A DNA stretch of 6,698 nucleotides, from assembly GCA_949289625.1 (NCBI GenBank), contig CASEPH010000247.1, forward strand, positions 1 to 6,698, read 5' to 3'. Both the position numbers and the translations under genes were made by a program. The notes under the pieces were generated by a model. The model did not search any database. It was given only the letters and a program-made list of their open reading frames with translations, and was not told the origin of the DNA. Positions 1-5,660 of this stretch are shown here, piece after piece; positions within the stretch are counted from its first letter, which is position 1; the number at the start of each line of letters is the position of its first letter. Source of the DNA: an uncultured Clostridia bacterium. Its GTDB lineage: Bacteria; Bacillota_A; Clostridia; Oscillospirales; Oscillospiraceae.

Positions 1-1
1 T

Positions 2-391
2 GCCACCATCAAGCCCAAGGAAGGGCAGCAGGTACATGGCCTACTTTGGCGGATCACACCGGGCTGTGAGCGGTCTCTCGATCTCTATGAGGGATATCCC
101 CACCTATACGAAAAAGAGTCTGTTGCTGTGCGGGATAATGCGGGGCGGCAGCTGACTGTCATGGCCTACGTGATGACGGATGGGGATCGGTGGCGCTCTC
201 CCGCCCTGCCCTCGGAATATTATTACCAGGGCATTCGGGATGGCTATCGCCAGAACGGACTGCCACTGTCCAAATTAAAACAGGCTTGGCAGCATTGTGC
301 CAAAGAACTGGATCAAGAGAGCAGTAGACTCAACCGTATCTGCGGCGGGCAGGCCAAATCGCCCAAGAAGCAACGTGGGAAAGAGCGATAG
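2..391 (+). CDS. Gamma-glutamylcyclotransferase-like (AIG2/GGCT fold) protein, 5' partial
   Basis: The reading frame is open from the window edge to TAG at 389-391, giving 129 visible residues; the N-terminus, including the family's usual YGSN-type nucleotide/substrate loop, lies outside the window. The visible part fits the second half of the GGCT/AIG2 fold: a VHGLLWRIT strand, then LDLYEGYP, whose Glu (visible residue 30, codon 89-91) aligns with the catalytic acid of human GGCT, then the VMAYVMT strand and a SEYYYQGIRDGYRQNGLP segment resembling the human YKKII..GAKENGLP region. Family enzymes release 5-oxoproline from gamma-glutamyl peptides or amines; the substrate here is unknown. The C-terminal tail is Lys/Arg-rich. 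The next gene starts 15 nt downstream, so it probably belongs to the same operon. Family call is fairly sure; activity is inference. Confidence 0.78.
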   Translation, partial: ATIKPKEGQQVHGLLWRITPGCERSLDLYEGYPHLYEKESVAVRDNAGRQLTVMAYVMTDGDRWRSPALPSEYYYQGIRDGYRQNGLPLSKLKQAWQHCAKELDQESSRLNRICGGQAKSPKKQRGKER

Positions 392-406
392 GGGGAATGA
401 GCGCAC

Positions 407-811
407 ATGAAAGTATTAGTTGTAGAACCGCAAAAGCCCTGCCGTGTGCAGGAGATCGATGGTCTCGCAGCTATGCAGCAAATCGTAGGCGGCGACATTG
501 AAGCTGTGTACCCATTCCAGGATTCGGCAGCCCTGGTGTGCAATGCCGAGGGGAAGCTCCTTGGCCTGCCGATGAACCGCCCGCTGCTGGATGAAGATCG
601 CCTGCCCTATGACATCATCTGCGGCACCTTCTTCATCGCTGGGCTTGGTCAGGAGGACTTTGTTTCCCTGACGGATGAGCAGATCCAGCGATACAAGTCC
701 CTGTACGACAACGTGCAGGTCCTTCCTGTGCGAACGGCAACCAGAGAACAGGGACGGATCGTTGGCGATCAACACATAAAAAAGAAAGGGAAATCTGACC
801 ATGAGAGATAA
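407..811 (+). CDS. DUF3846 family protein
   Basis: This 134-residue protein matches from memory the DUF3846 family, which is common on clostridial conjugative elements and prophages. Recognisable parts are MKVLVVEP at the N-terminus, EIDGLAAMQQIVGGDIEAVYPF (residues 16-37), a C-N-EGKLLGLPMNR block (45-58), and YDIICGTFFIAGLG (68-81). Residues about 105-134 form a basic, low-conservation tail. No catalytic motif, signal peptide or membrane segment is visible, and the family has no established function. A G-rich ribosome-binding sequence (391-395) lies 11 nt before the ATG. The 3' end overlaps the start of metK by 11 nt, so translation of the two is probably coupled. Confidence 0.85.
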   Translation: MKVLVVEPQKPCRVQEIDGLAAMQQIVGGDIEAVYPFQDSAALVCNAEGKLLGLPMNRPLLDEDRLPYDIICGTFFIAGLGQEDFVSLTDEQIQRYKSLYDNVQVLPVRTATREQGRIVGDQHIKKKGKSDHER

Positions 812-1952
812 ATACATTTTGACCGCGGAGTCTGTTACCGAGGGTCACCCTGACAAGCTCTGCGACACCATCGCAGATTCTGTTCTGGATGCCTGTCTCA
901 AGGGTGACTCCTCCGCCCATGTGGCCTGCGAAGTACTGGCCACAGCTGGCAAAGTGCTGGTGGCCGGAGAGATCTCGGCAAAGATCATGCCGGATATCTC
1001 CTCCATTGTCTGCCGGATCATCCGGGAAGCTGGGTACACTGGGCTGGACTATGAGATCGAGGTCATCACCCACGATCAGAGCGATGATATTGCTCACGCT
1101 GTGCGGGAAGGAGTCCAGACCGGGGCTGGCGACCAGGGGATCATGTATGGCTTTGCCTGTGATGAGACAGAATCCTATCTTCCTCTGCCGGTCATCCTGG
1201 CCCACCGGCTCACCCGGCTGCTGACCAACGCCAGAAAAACCGGGATGATCCAGGGCCTGCGTCCGGACGGCAAGGCGCAGGTGTCTGTGGAGTACAACTT
1301 CGATATCCCCGTGCGTCTTGCATCGGTGGTTCTGTCCTGCCAGCATGACCCGGAGAAAGATCTGGACCAGCTGCGGGAGGAACTCATGGACCATGTAATC
1401 CAGCCCGCACTGCGGGAGCTGCCGCCCGATGCGGATACGGAGATCCTGCTCAATCCTTCGGGGCGTTTTGTCTATGGTGGATTTGAGGCGGACACCGGAC
1501 TCACGGGCCGCAAGCTGATGGTGGACACCTATGGCGGACTGGCCCCTCACGGCGGTGGCGCACTGTCTGGAAAAGACGCCACCAAAGTGGATCGCAGCGG
1601 AGCCTACATGGCCCGCTATATTGCCAAGAACATTGTATCTGCCGGTCTGGCGGATCGCTGTACCGTCACTCTGGCCTATGCCATTGGCAAGGCTGAACCC
1701 GTGGCGGTCAATGTGGACACCGATGGGACCGGCGAATACCAGGATGAGGTGCTGGAACAGGCCGTCCGGGCAGTCTTTGACCTGACCCCCGCCGGGATGC
1801 GTCACACCCTCGGACTGGACAAGCCCATCTTCGCTCAGCTCTGCAACTATGGACACTTTACCCATCCGGACGCTCCCTGGGAGCAGACGGACAAAGCGGA
1901 GGTACTGTGCAACGCCTGTCGCATCAAGGAAGCAGGTGTGTCGGACCGTTGA
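801..1952 (+). CDS. metK: S-adenosylmethionine synthetase (methionine adenosyltransferase)
   Basis: MetK makes S-adenosylmethionine from methionine and ATP, releasing phosphate and pyrophosphate. At 383 residues it is full length (E. coli MetK is about 384). Diagnostic motifs are intact: EGHPDK (14-19), QSDDI of the mobile loop (93-97), the signature GAGDQG (108-113), RPDGKAQV in the middle domain, NPSGRF and GLTGRK, and the P-loop-like HGGGALSGKD followed by TKVDRS (250-266). Compared with E. coli MetK the gating loop between QS and GAGDQG looks about two residues shorter, and the N-Q-G of that loop is A98-H99-A100. Nothing suggests loss of activity. It is embedded in a mobile-element operon, so it is probably a second, element-borne copy next to the host's housekeeping gene. 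A SAM-using DNA methyltransferase lies in the same operon. The start overlaps DUF3846 by 11 nt; the stop overlaps the next gene's TTG. Confidence 0.96.
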   Translation: MRDKYILTAESVTEGHPDKLCDTIADSVLDACLKGDSSAHVACEVLATAGKVLVAGEISAKIMPDISSIVCRIIREAGYTGLDYEIEVITHDQSDDIAHAVREGVQTGAGDQGIMYGFACDETESYLPLPVILAHRLTRLLTNARKTGMIQGLRPDGKAQVSVEYNFDIPVRLASVVLSCQHDPEKDLDQLREELMDHVIQPALRELPPDADTEILLNPSGRFVYGGFEADTGLTGRKLMVDTYGGLAPHGGGALSGKDATKVDRSGAYMARYIAKNIVSAGLADRCTVTLAYAIGKAEPVAVNVDTDGTGEYQDEVLEQAVRAVFDLTPAGMRHTLGLDKPIFAQLCNYGHFTHPDAPWEQTDKAEVLCNACRIKEAGVSDR

Positions 1953-2692
1953 AACATGTTGCCTCCTGTTCCTTTGGTAAGGACAGTCTTGCCACCATAT
2001 TACTGGCTCTGGAACATGGGGAGCCTCTGGATGAGGCAGTATACTGTGAGGTCATGTTCGACAAGGAGATCTCCGGCGAGGTGCCAGAACACCGAGATTT
2101 TATCTACACCACCGCCATTCCGGCTTTAGAACGCAGGGGTGTGAAGGTAACCGTCCTGCGCAGTGAGAAAACGTATGTGGATCTCTTCACAGGCAAAATC
2201 ACCCGCGGTCCCAAGAAGGGCCTTCTGCGTTCTTTTCCCATCTGCGGACGGTGTGCTGTTCAGAGAGATTGCAAACTGAAACCGATCCTGCGATACCAAA
2301 AATCGCTGCCGCCCGACACAGTTCAGTATATTGGGATCGCCAAGGACGAGCAGGAACGGCTGCTTCGATTGGCCGGGAACCGTGTCTCCTTACTGGACAA
2401 GTACAACTGTACAGAGGAAGATGCAAAGCAGCTCTGCCAGCGGGCAGGGCTGCTTTCGCCTGTCTACACATTTACAAACCGCGGGGGCTGCTGGTTCTGC
2501 CCTAACGCCAAAAGAAAAGAACTGCGCCATCTCTATGACTACCACCCAAACCTGTGGGAACGGATGTTGGAGCTGCAGGCCTTACCCAACAAGGTGAGCG
2601 AGAAATTCAATCGCAGAGAGACCTTCTCCGACATTGACGAGGAGTTTCGTTTGGAAGATGCGCAGGAGAGTCTGTTCCAAAATGCTGCATAA
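1949..2692 (+). CDS. PP-loop ATPase, phosphoadenosine phosphosulfate (PAPS) reductase-like
   Basis: This is a 247-residue protein of the adenine-nucleotide alpha-hydrolase/PAPS reductase superfamily. The PP-loop is SFGKDS at residues 8-13, directly after a MKHVASC strand. IGIAKDEQERLL (128-139) resembles the G-I-x-x-DE block of PAPS reductases, and NRGGCWFCP (177-185) resembles their C-terminal G-C-x-x-C-P motif. Cysteines 99, 102, 108, 181 and 184 form CxxC-x5-C and CxxC clusters suited to an Fe-S cluster or zinc, as in DndC-type proteins. The substrate is unknown: sulfate activation, thiolation and nucleic-acid modification are all possible, and no other sulfate-assimilation gene is in view. 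I chose TTG 1949 because it overlaps the metK stop in a TTGA junction, has AGGTG 10 nt upstream, and gives the expected N-terminus just before the PP-loop. GTG 1907 is in frame but would add 14 residues inside metK. Confidence 0.85.
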   Translation: MKHVASCSFGKDSLATILLALEHGEPLDEAVYCEVMFDKEISGEVPEHRDFIYTTAIPALERRGVKVTVLRSEKTYVDLFTGKITRGPKKGLLRSFPICGRCAVQRDCKLKPILRYQKSLPPDTVQYIGIAKDEQERLLRLAGNRVSLLDKYNCTEEDAKQLCQRAGLLSPVYTFTNRGGCWFCPNAKRKELRHLYDYHPNLWERMLELQALPNKVSEKFNRRETFSDIDEEFRLEDAQESLFQNAA

Positions 2693-2694
2693 AA

Positions 2695-2700
2695 AAGGAG
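2695..2700 (+). promoter_or_regulatory. Shine-Dalgarno sequence abutting the beta-helix gene's ATG
   Basis: AAGGAG ends at the base immediately before ATG 2701, so the spacer is 0 nt instead of the usual 5-9. The conserved N-terminal cap begins at about residue 9, and no other in-frame ATG, GTG or TTG lies before it. The annotated ATG is therefore either used with poor geometry or replaced by a non-standard start such as the in-frame ACG at 2710. Coupling to the upstream gene could help either way. Confidence 0.5.
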
Positions 2701-3336
2701 ATGAGAACAACGAGCAATCAGAAATATGAGATCACGGAGATCTCGCACGAAAAGTATCCCTTCCTTCATCGTATCCGGGCACTCCGAGATGTGAGTGCGG
2801 AGGTCAGAGCCGGTGATTTAGGTGGTTTCGTGGAGAGCGAGAGCAACCTTTCCTTTGAGCCGGACGATACCGCATGGATCTTTGACGATGCCATTGCCTG
2901 CAATGACGCCTATGTTGACAAGGGGGCTGTTCTGCGCGGAGAGGCGGTTGTCTGCGACAACGCTTATATCTCTATGGGCGCTGTCCTTTCCGGCCATGCG
3001 CGGGTAGAGGACAATGCCTATATACGCGGCGCTGTGCTCAGCGCCTCTGCCAGGGCCTCCGGGTTTTCTATGATCCTCAATGACAAGGATACCATGGGCG
3101 TTCCCATTCTGTCCGGCCACTGCGCGGTCTATGGCAAAGTATCCGGGGATGTGCGTCTGACAGGCAGCGCATTGGTGATCAGCGGTGAGGAGATCCGCAA
3201 CGATACACTGGATACTCTGGTGATCAGCGGGAAAAACCGTTCTGTGATCCGGGATTCGTCCCGAGACGAACTGGCTCCTCAACAGCCAGCTCCTTCTCCC
3301 CCCAAGAAACAGAAAGGCTGTGAGATGAGCAGATGA
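2701..3336 (+). CDS. YdcK-like left-handed beta-helix (hexapeptide-repeat) protein
   Basis: This 211-residue protein begins with a conserved cap, YEITEISHEKYPFLHRIRAL (9-28), followed by AGDLGGFVESESNLS (37-51). It then has irregular hexapeptide-type turns of the kind G/N-A-x-I/V: DDAIACNDAYVDKGAV, GEAVVCDNAYISMGAV, GHARVEDNAYIRGAV (about 62-112), and further turns GHCAVYGKVSGDVRLTGSA (139-157). This matches the E. coli YdcK-like group of left-handed beta-helix proteins seen in phages and conjugative elements. No acyltransferase active-site His is obvious, so it may be structural or binding rather than catalytic. Residues about 188-211 are a Pro/Lys-rich tail. The gene starts 8 nt after the PP-loop gene and ends in an ATGA overlap with the next gene. 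The start is odd because the ribosome-binding site abuts the ATG. Function unknown. Confidence 0.75.
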   Translation: MRTTSNQKYEITEISHEKYPFLHRIRALRDVSAEVRAGDLGGFVESESNLSFEPDDTAWIFDDAIACNDAYVDKGAVLRGEAVVCDNAYISMGAVLSGHARVEDNAYIRGAVLSASARASGFSMILNDKDTMGVPILSGHCAVYGKVSGDVRLTGSALVISGEEIRNDTLDTLVISGKNRSVIRDSSRDELAPQQPAPSPPKKQKGCEMSR

Positions 3337-4112
3337 GCAACTTTTTTGAGCAGGAACTCCGTAAACTGTTTGCGGACGGGGCTGTAATCCATGATCCGGT
3401 CTTTGTAGGCCGTGCTTGCCTGGGTGGCTTGGACAGAAACCGTCAGGTGAGGGCTGAATTTGTTACACTGGGCCATGCGGATCACTATGCAGCTCTTCGT
3501 CTGACGCTGCTGGACAGCAATCAGGGTGTGGTGGACAAGCTGACTCTTCGGTTCAAGGATGTATGGGGAAAACAGAAGATCCCCAACAACCCCTACCTGC
3601 GGGATGGCGTTGATCCGCATATTTGGGTAGATGGTGACCGGATCGATTGGTATGCCTACCATCCCTCCCAGGAGGACTACCGGCAGCTCCGGCGAATGGC
3701 CAGCGACTATGTGGAGACTTTTCGCATTCAAGTCCCGGCAAAAGACCACGGACCCCAATTGGTGTACATCTGCGCACCCCTCCGAGGTGAGGTAGAGAAA
3801 AACATTGCGTTCGCCAGACAGAAAGCCCAGGAAGTCTTTCAGGCGGGCGACATCCCAGTCTGCCCCCATCTCATGTTCCCGCCCATCGCAGATCCGGGCG
3901 ATCCGGTGCAGGATCAGGCCGCACGGGAGATGGGCCTTCGGCTGGTAGAAAAGTGTCAGCAGGTCAATGTCTATGGACCGGTCACGGAAGGGATGTGGGC
4001 GGAGATCCATCGCGCCAATAAACTGGATATCCCAGTGGTAACCGATTTGAAAACGAAGGGACGCACTTCGCCCAGAAGAAAGAAAAGCGCCAAGCGCGAG
4101 GAGGTCAAATGA
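3333..4112 (+). CDS. Two-domain protein with C-terminal DUF4406 (nucleoside deoxyribosyltransferase-like)
   Basis: This 259-residue protein has two parts. Residues 1 to about 137 are a domain I do not recognise with certainty, rich in aromatic and charged residues (LTLRFKDVWGKQKIPNNPYL at 70-89, IDWYAYHPSQEDYRQL at 104-119). Residues about 143-237 match DUF4406: VYICAPLRG (144-152), N157, a CPH motif (177-179), YGPVTEGMWAEI (214-225) and a final PVVTD strand. DUF4406 has a Rossmann-like fold related to nucleoside 2-deoxyribosyltransferases, in which a glutamate in the late TEGM-type segment is usually catalytic; the substrate here is unknown. A basic tail (residues about 241-259) may contact nucleic acid. 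The start overlaps the preceding stop as ATGA with only a weak ribosome-binding sequence, which suggests reinitiation. The end overlaps the next gene the same way. Confidence 0.75.
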   Translation: MSNFFEQELRKLFADGAVIHDPVFVGRACLGGLDRNRQVRAEFVTLGHADHYAALRLTLLDSNQGVVDKLTLRFKDVWGKQKIPNNPYLRDGVDPHIWVDGDRIDWYAYHPSQEDYRQLRRMASDYVETFRIQVPAKDHGPQLVYICAPLRGEVEKNIAFARQKAQEVFQAGDIPVCPHLMFPPIADPGDPVQDQAAREMGLRLVEKCQQVNVYGPVTEGMWAEIHRANKLDIPVVTDLKTKGRTSPRRKKSAKREEVK

Positions 4113-4702
4113 TCCGAGAAAAGACCACGGAGGACTTGCGGCACATGACCGATGAGGAAGGGCTGATCCTCCAGGGCTGCGGCGGCGACCTTCAGGAATG
4201 GGTGGACGGAATCAATGATCTGCTCACCCAGGAAGGAATCCTGCTGAATGGCACCAAATTTGAACATGCGGCCACATTCCAGCACGACGGTCTCACAAAC
4301 CTGCTGTTCTCTTTTGAGGGGGTACAGCTGAATGTGGGAAAGCTTGCGATGTGGCGGATTCAGGCACACAGCCAGTTTGGCAGCACTTGGCTGTCCGACT
4401 ATGTGCCCAATCGGCTGGGTGGTTTCCTGGATCAGCCGAACCAGCAGGAGCGAGCAAAACCGTACTGTTCGCTGATTGAACAAGACGGTAACATCTTCAA
4501 CCTGATGGGGGCAGCGTCCAGAACGCTCCGGGAGCATGGTATGGGTGACCAAGCCAAAGAGATGTGTGACCGCATCACCGGAGGGAATTGCCACAGTTAC
4601 CATGAGGCGCTGTGTATCATCAGCGAATATGTGGAGACGGCTCTGCCCGCGCTCCAAAATCAATCCAAAGGAAAGAAGGAGAAACATGCCTATGAGCGAT
4701 AA
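4109..4702 (+). CDS. Conserved mobile-element protein of unknown function (197 aa)
   Basis: I recognise no characterised domain. The protein seems to have two blocks. Residues about 13-105 contain MTDEEGLILQGCGGDLQEWV, a strand-rich middle (TNLLFSFEGVQLNVGKLAMW, 63-82) and SDYVPNRLGGFL. After a Gln-rich link (109-113), residues about 128-180 are predicted helical: NLMGAASRTLREHGMGDQAK, EMCDRITGGNCHSYHEALCI and an ISEYVE end. Cysteines sit at 24, 120, 153, 161 and 169. There is no signal peptide or membrane segment, so it should be cytosolic. GAGGAGG (4098-4104) lies 4 nt before the ATG, a good ribosome-binding site. The gene starts in an ATGA overlap and its 3' end overlaps the methyltransferase start by 17 nt, which suggests co-expression with that enzyme. 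Confidence 0.72.
   Translation: MIREKTTEDLRHMTDEEGLILQGCGGDLQEWVDGINDLLTQEGILLNGTKFEHAATFQHDGLTNLLFSFEGVQLNVGKLAMWRIQAHSQFGSTWLSDYVPNRLGGFLDQPNQQERAKPYCSLIEQDGNIFNLMGAASRTLREHGMGDQAKEMCDRITGGNCHSYHEALCIISEYVETALPALQNQSKGKKEKHAYER
4676..4681 (+). promoter_or_regulatory. Ribosome-binding site deciding the methyltransferase start
   Basis: AAGGAG lies 4 nt before ATG 4686 and 10 nt before the in-frame ATG 4692. It marks the start near 4686 rather than the in-frame ATG at 4536, which would add 50 residues encoded entirely within the upstream gene. Confidence 0.65.
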
Positions 4703-5435
4703 CATCACTGCGATTCATCCCAACTGGGAGATCATCCACGGCGACGCACTGAAGGTCCTGCGCGAGTTTGCCCCTAATACCTTCGATGCGGTCATCACCG
4801 ATCCCCCCTATGCCTCTGGGGGTCGAACCCAGGCGGAGAAAAACAAGTCCACCGACAAGAAATATTCCAGCATGGGGGAAAGCGCACCCCCTCCCTTTGA
4901 TGGCGACTCCAAGGATCAGCGATCCTGGACCCGCTGGGCCGCTGAATGGCTCTATGACGCCCGCAAGGTCTGTAAACCCGGTGCCCCTGTGTGCATGTTT
5001 ATCGACTGGCGGCAGCTCCCCGCAGCCACTGATGCGCTCCAGTGGGCGGGGTGGATCTGGCGCGGTACCGCTGTCTGGGACAAAGGCAACAGCCGTCCCC
5101 AGAAGGGCCGTTTCCGCCAGCAGGCTGAGTACATTGTCTGGGGTTCCAACGGGGATATGCCTATCAGCAGACCTGTCCCCTGTCTGCCCGGCGTATTCAA
5201 GTATGGCAATCCCCAGAACCGCATCCACCTGACGGAAAAGCCCTTGCAGCTCATGCGGGATGTGGTGAAGATCACCGAGCCGGGCGGACATATTCTGGAC
5301 CCCTTTGCCGGTTCCGGCAGCACGGTGCTGGCTGCCGTGCTGGAGGGTTACTCCGCCACTGGCATCGAGGTTACGGATGCCTATGCCGCCCTGTCCAAAG
5401 AACGGATTGCGCGGGAACTGGCCCAGGGTGTGTGA
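4686..5435 (+). CDS. Beta-class DNA methyltransferase (N6-adenine or N4-cytosine), orphan
   Basis: This 249-residue SAM-dependent DNA methyltransferase carries catalytic motif IV, DPPY (39-42), preceded by FDAVIT. The SAM-binding motif I, DPFAGSGST (205-213), comes near the C-terminus. The order IV, then target-recognition region, then X/I defines the beta class. LTEKPLQLM just before motif I is the usual motif X-like segment, and GIEV follows it. DPPY favours N6-adenine methylation, though N4-cytosine cannot be excluded. The recognition sequence cannot be read from the protein. No restriction endonuclease is in the window, so it is probably an orphan that protects the element or marks its own DNA. 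It is the last gene before the terminator and overlaps the preceding gene by 17 nt. ATG 4692 is the alternative start. Confidence 0.92.
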   Translation: MPMSDNITAIHPNWEIIHGDALKVLREFAPNTFDAVITDPPYASGGRTQAEKNKSTDKKYSSMGESAPPPFDGDSKDQRSWTRWAAEWLYDARKVCKPGAPVCMFIDWRQLPAATDALQWAGWIWRGTAVWDKGNSRPQKGRFRQQAEYIVWGSNGDMPISRPVPCLPGVFKYGNPQNRIHLTEKPLQLMRDVVKITEPGGHILDPFAGSGSTVLAAVLEGYSATGIEVTDAYAALSKERIARELAQGV

Positions 5436-5491
5436 CGGCGTACTGTCTGCCGATTGTCCTTGATGAGTTTTCTGGTAGTATATTGTAGTTT

Positions 5492-5531
5492 GGGCAGGGT
5501 GTCACAATAGACACCCTGCCCGGATTTTTTT
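5492..5531 (+). terminator. Intrinsic terminator of the metK-methyltransferase operon
   Basis: A perfect 12-bp GC-rich stem (GGGCAGGGTGTC at 5492-5503 with GACACCCTGCCC at 5510-5521) closes a 6-nt ACAATA loop and is followed by GGA and seven T residues (5525-5531). It lies 57 nt after the methyltransferase stop, and is very likely the end of the operon transcript. Confidence 0.92.
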
Positions 5532-5560
5532 AACCTTCAGGGTGCTAACATAGACACCCT
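5496..5560. repeat. Pair of 22-bp palindromic direct repeats (5496-5517 and 5539-5560)
   Basis: Each copy starts AGGGTG and ends ATAGACACCCT or nearly so. They agree at 18 of 22 positions, with all four differences in the centre, and start 43 bp apart (about four helical turns). The first copy is the core of the terminator stem. The second keeps only a 6-bp stem with a 10-nt loop and has no T-run, so it is not a terminator by itself. It lies just upstream of GGAG and an ATG (5577) at the head of the recombinase remnant. It may be a decayed terminator duplicate or a protein-binding site. Confidence 0.6.
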
Positions 5561-5617
5561 TGTATGGAGATGATCATGTCAGAGGAATATTGAGCATTCC
5601 AGCCCGCAAGGTAAGCG

Positions 5618-5647
5618 TCACCGCTCTGGCCCAGAGCGGTGATTTTT
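5618..5647 (+). terminator. Second intrinsic-terminator-like hairpin
   Basis: A perfect inverted repeat, TCACCGCTCTGG (5618-5629) and CCAGAGCGGTGA (5631-5642), is followed directly by five T residues (5643-5647). The central C plus a few inner pairs would open as the loop. It lies between the operon terminator and the recombinase remnant and would stop plus-strand transcription there. No intact gene ends just before it, so its original gene may have been lost. Confidence 0.7.
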
Positions 5648-5660
5648 CTCTTTCGAGGAG

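Noticed and set aside
633..1865. A 410-codon open frame on the minus strand
   Set aside because: It lies antisense to metK and DUF3846, whose plus-strand products match known families throughout. Its protein has no recognisable motif; it is a codon-bias shadow of a GC-rich gene.
1907..1948. GTG 1907 as start of the PP-loop gene
   Set aside because: It would add 14 unrelated residues inside metK; TTG 1949 gives the expected N-terminus and a TTGA overlap.
4536..4685. N-terminal extension of the methyltransferase from ATG 4536
   Set aside because: The extra 50 residues are the out-of-frame image of the upstream gene and are rich in Arg/Pro/Cys; the ribosome-binding site at 4676-4681 marks ATG 4686.
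3279..4708. Two long minus-strand open frames (3279-4010 and 3971-4708)
   Set aside because: They mirror the DUF4406 and 197-residue genes, which have coupled starts and recognisable domain content on the plus strand.
4620..5291. A 223-codon open frame on the minus strand
   Set aside because: It is antisense to the DNA methyltransferase, whose motifs are intact on the plus strand; no family features in the antisense product.
5454..5490. Promoter-like TTGTCC/TTGATG and TATATT elements ahead of the terminator
   Set aside because: Spacings (13, 16 or 19 bp) are poor or fit only weak hexamers, and only the terminator hairpin would be transcribed.
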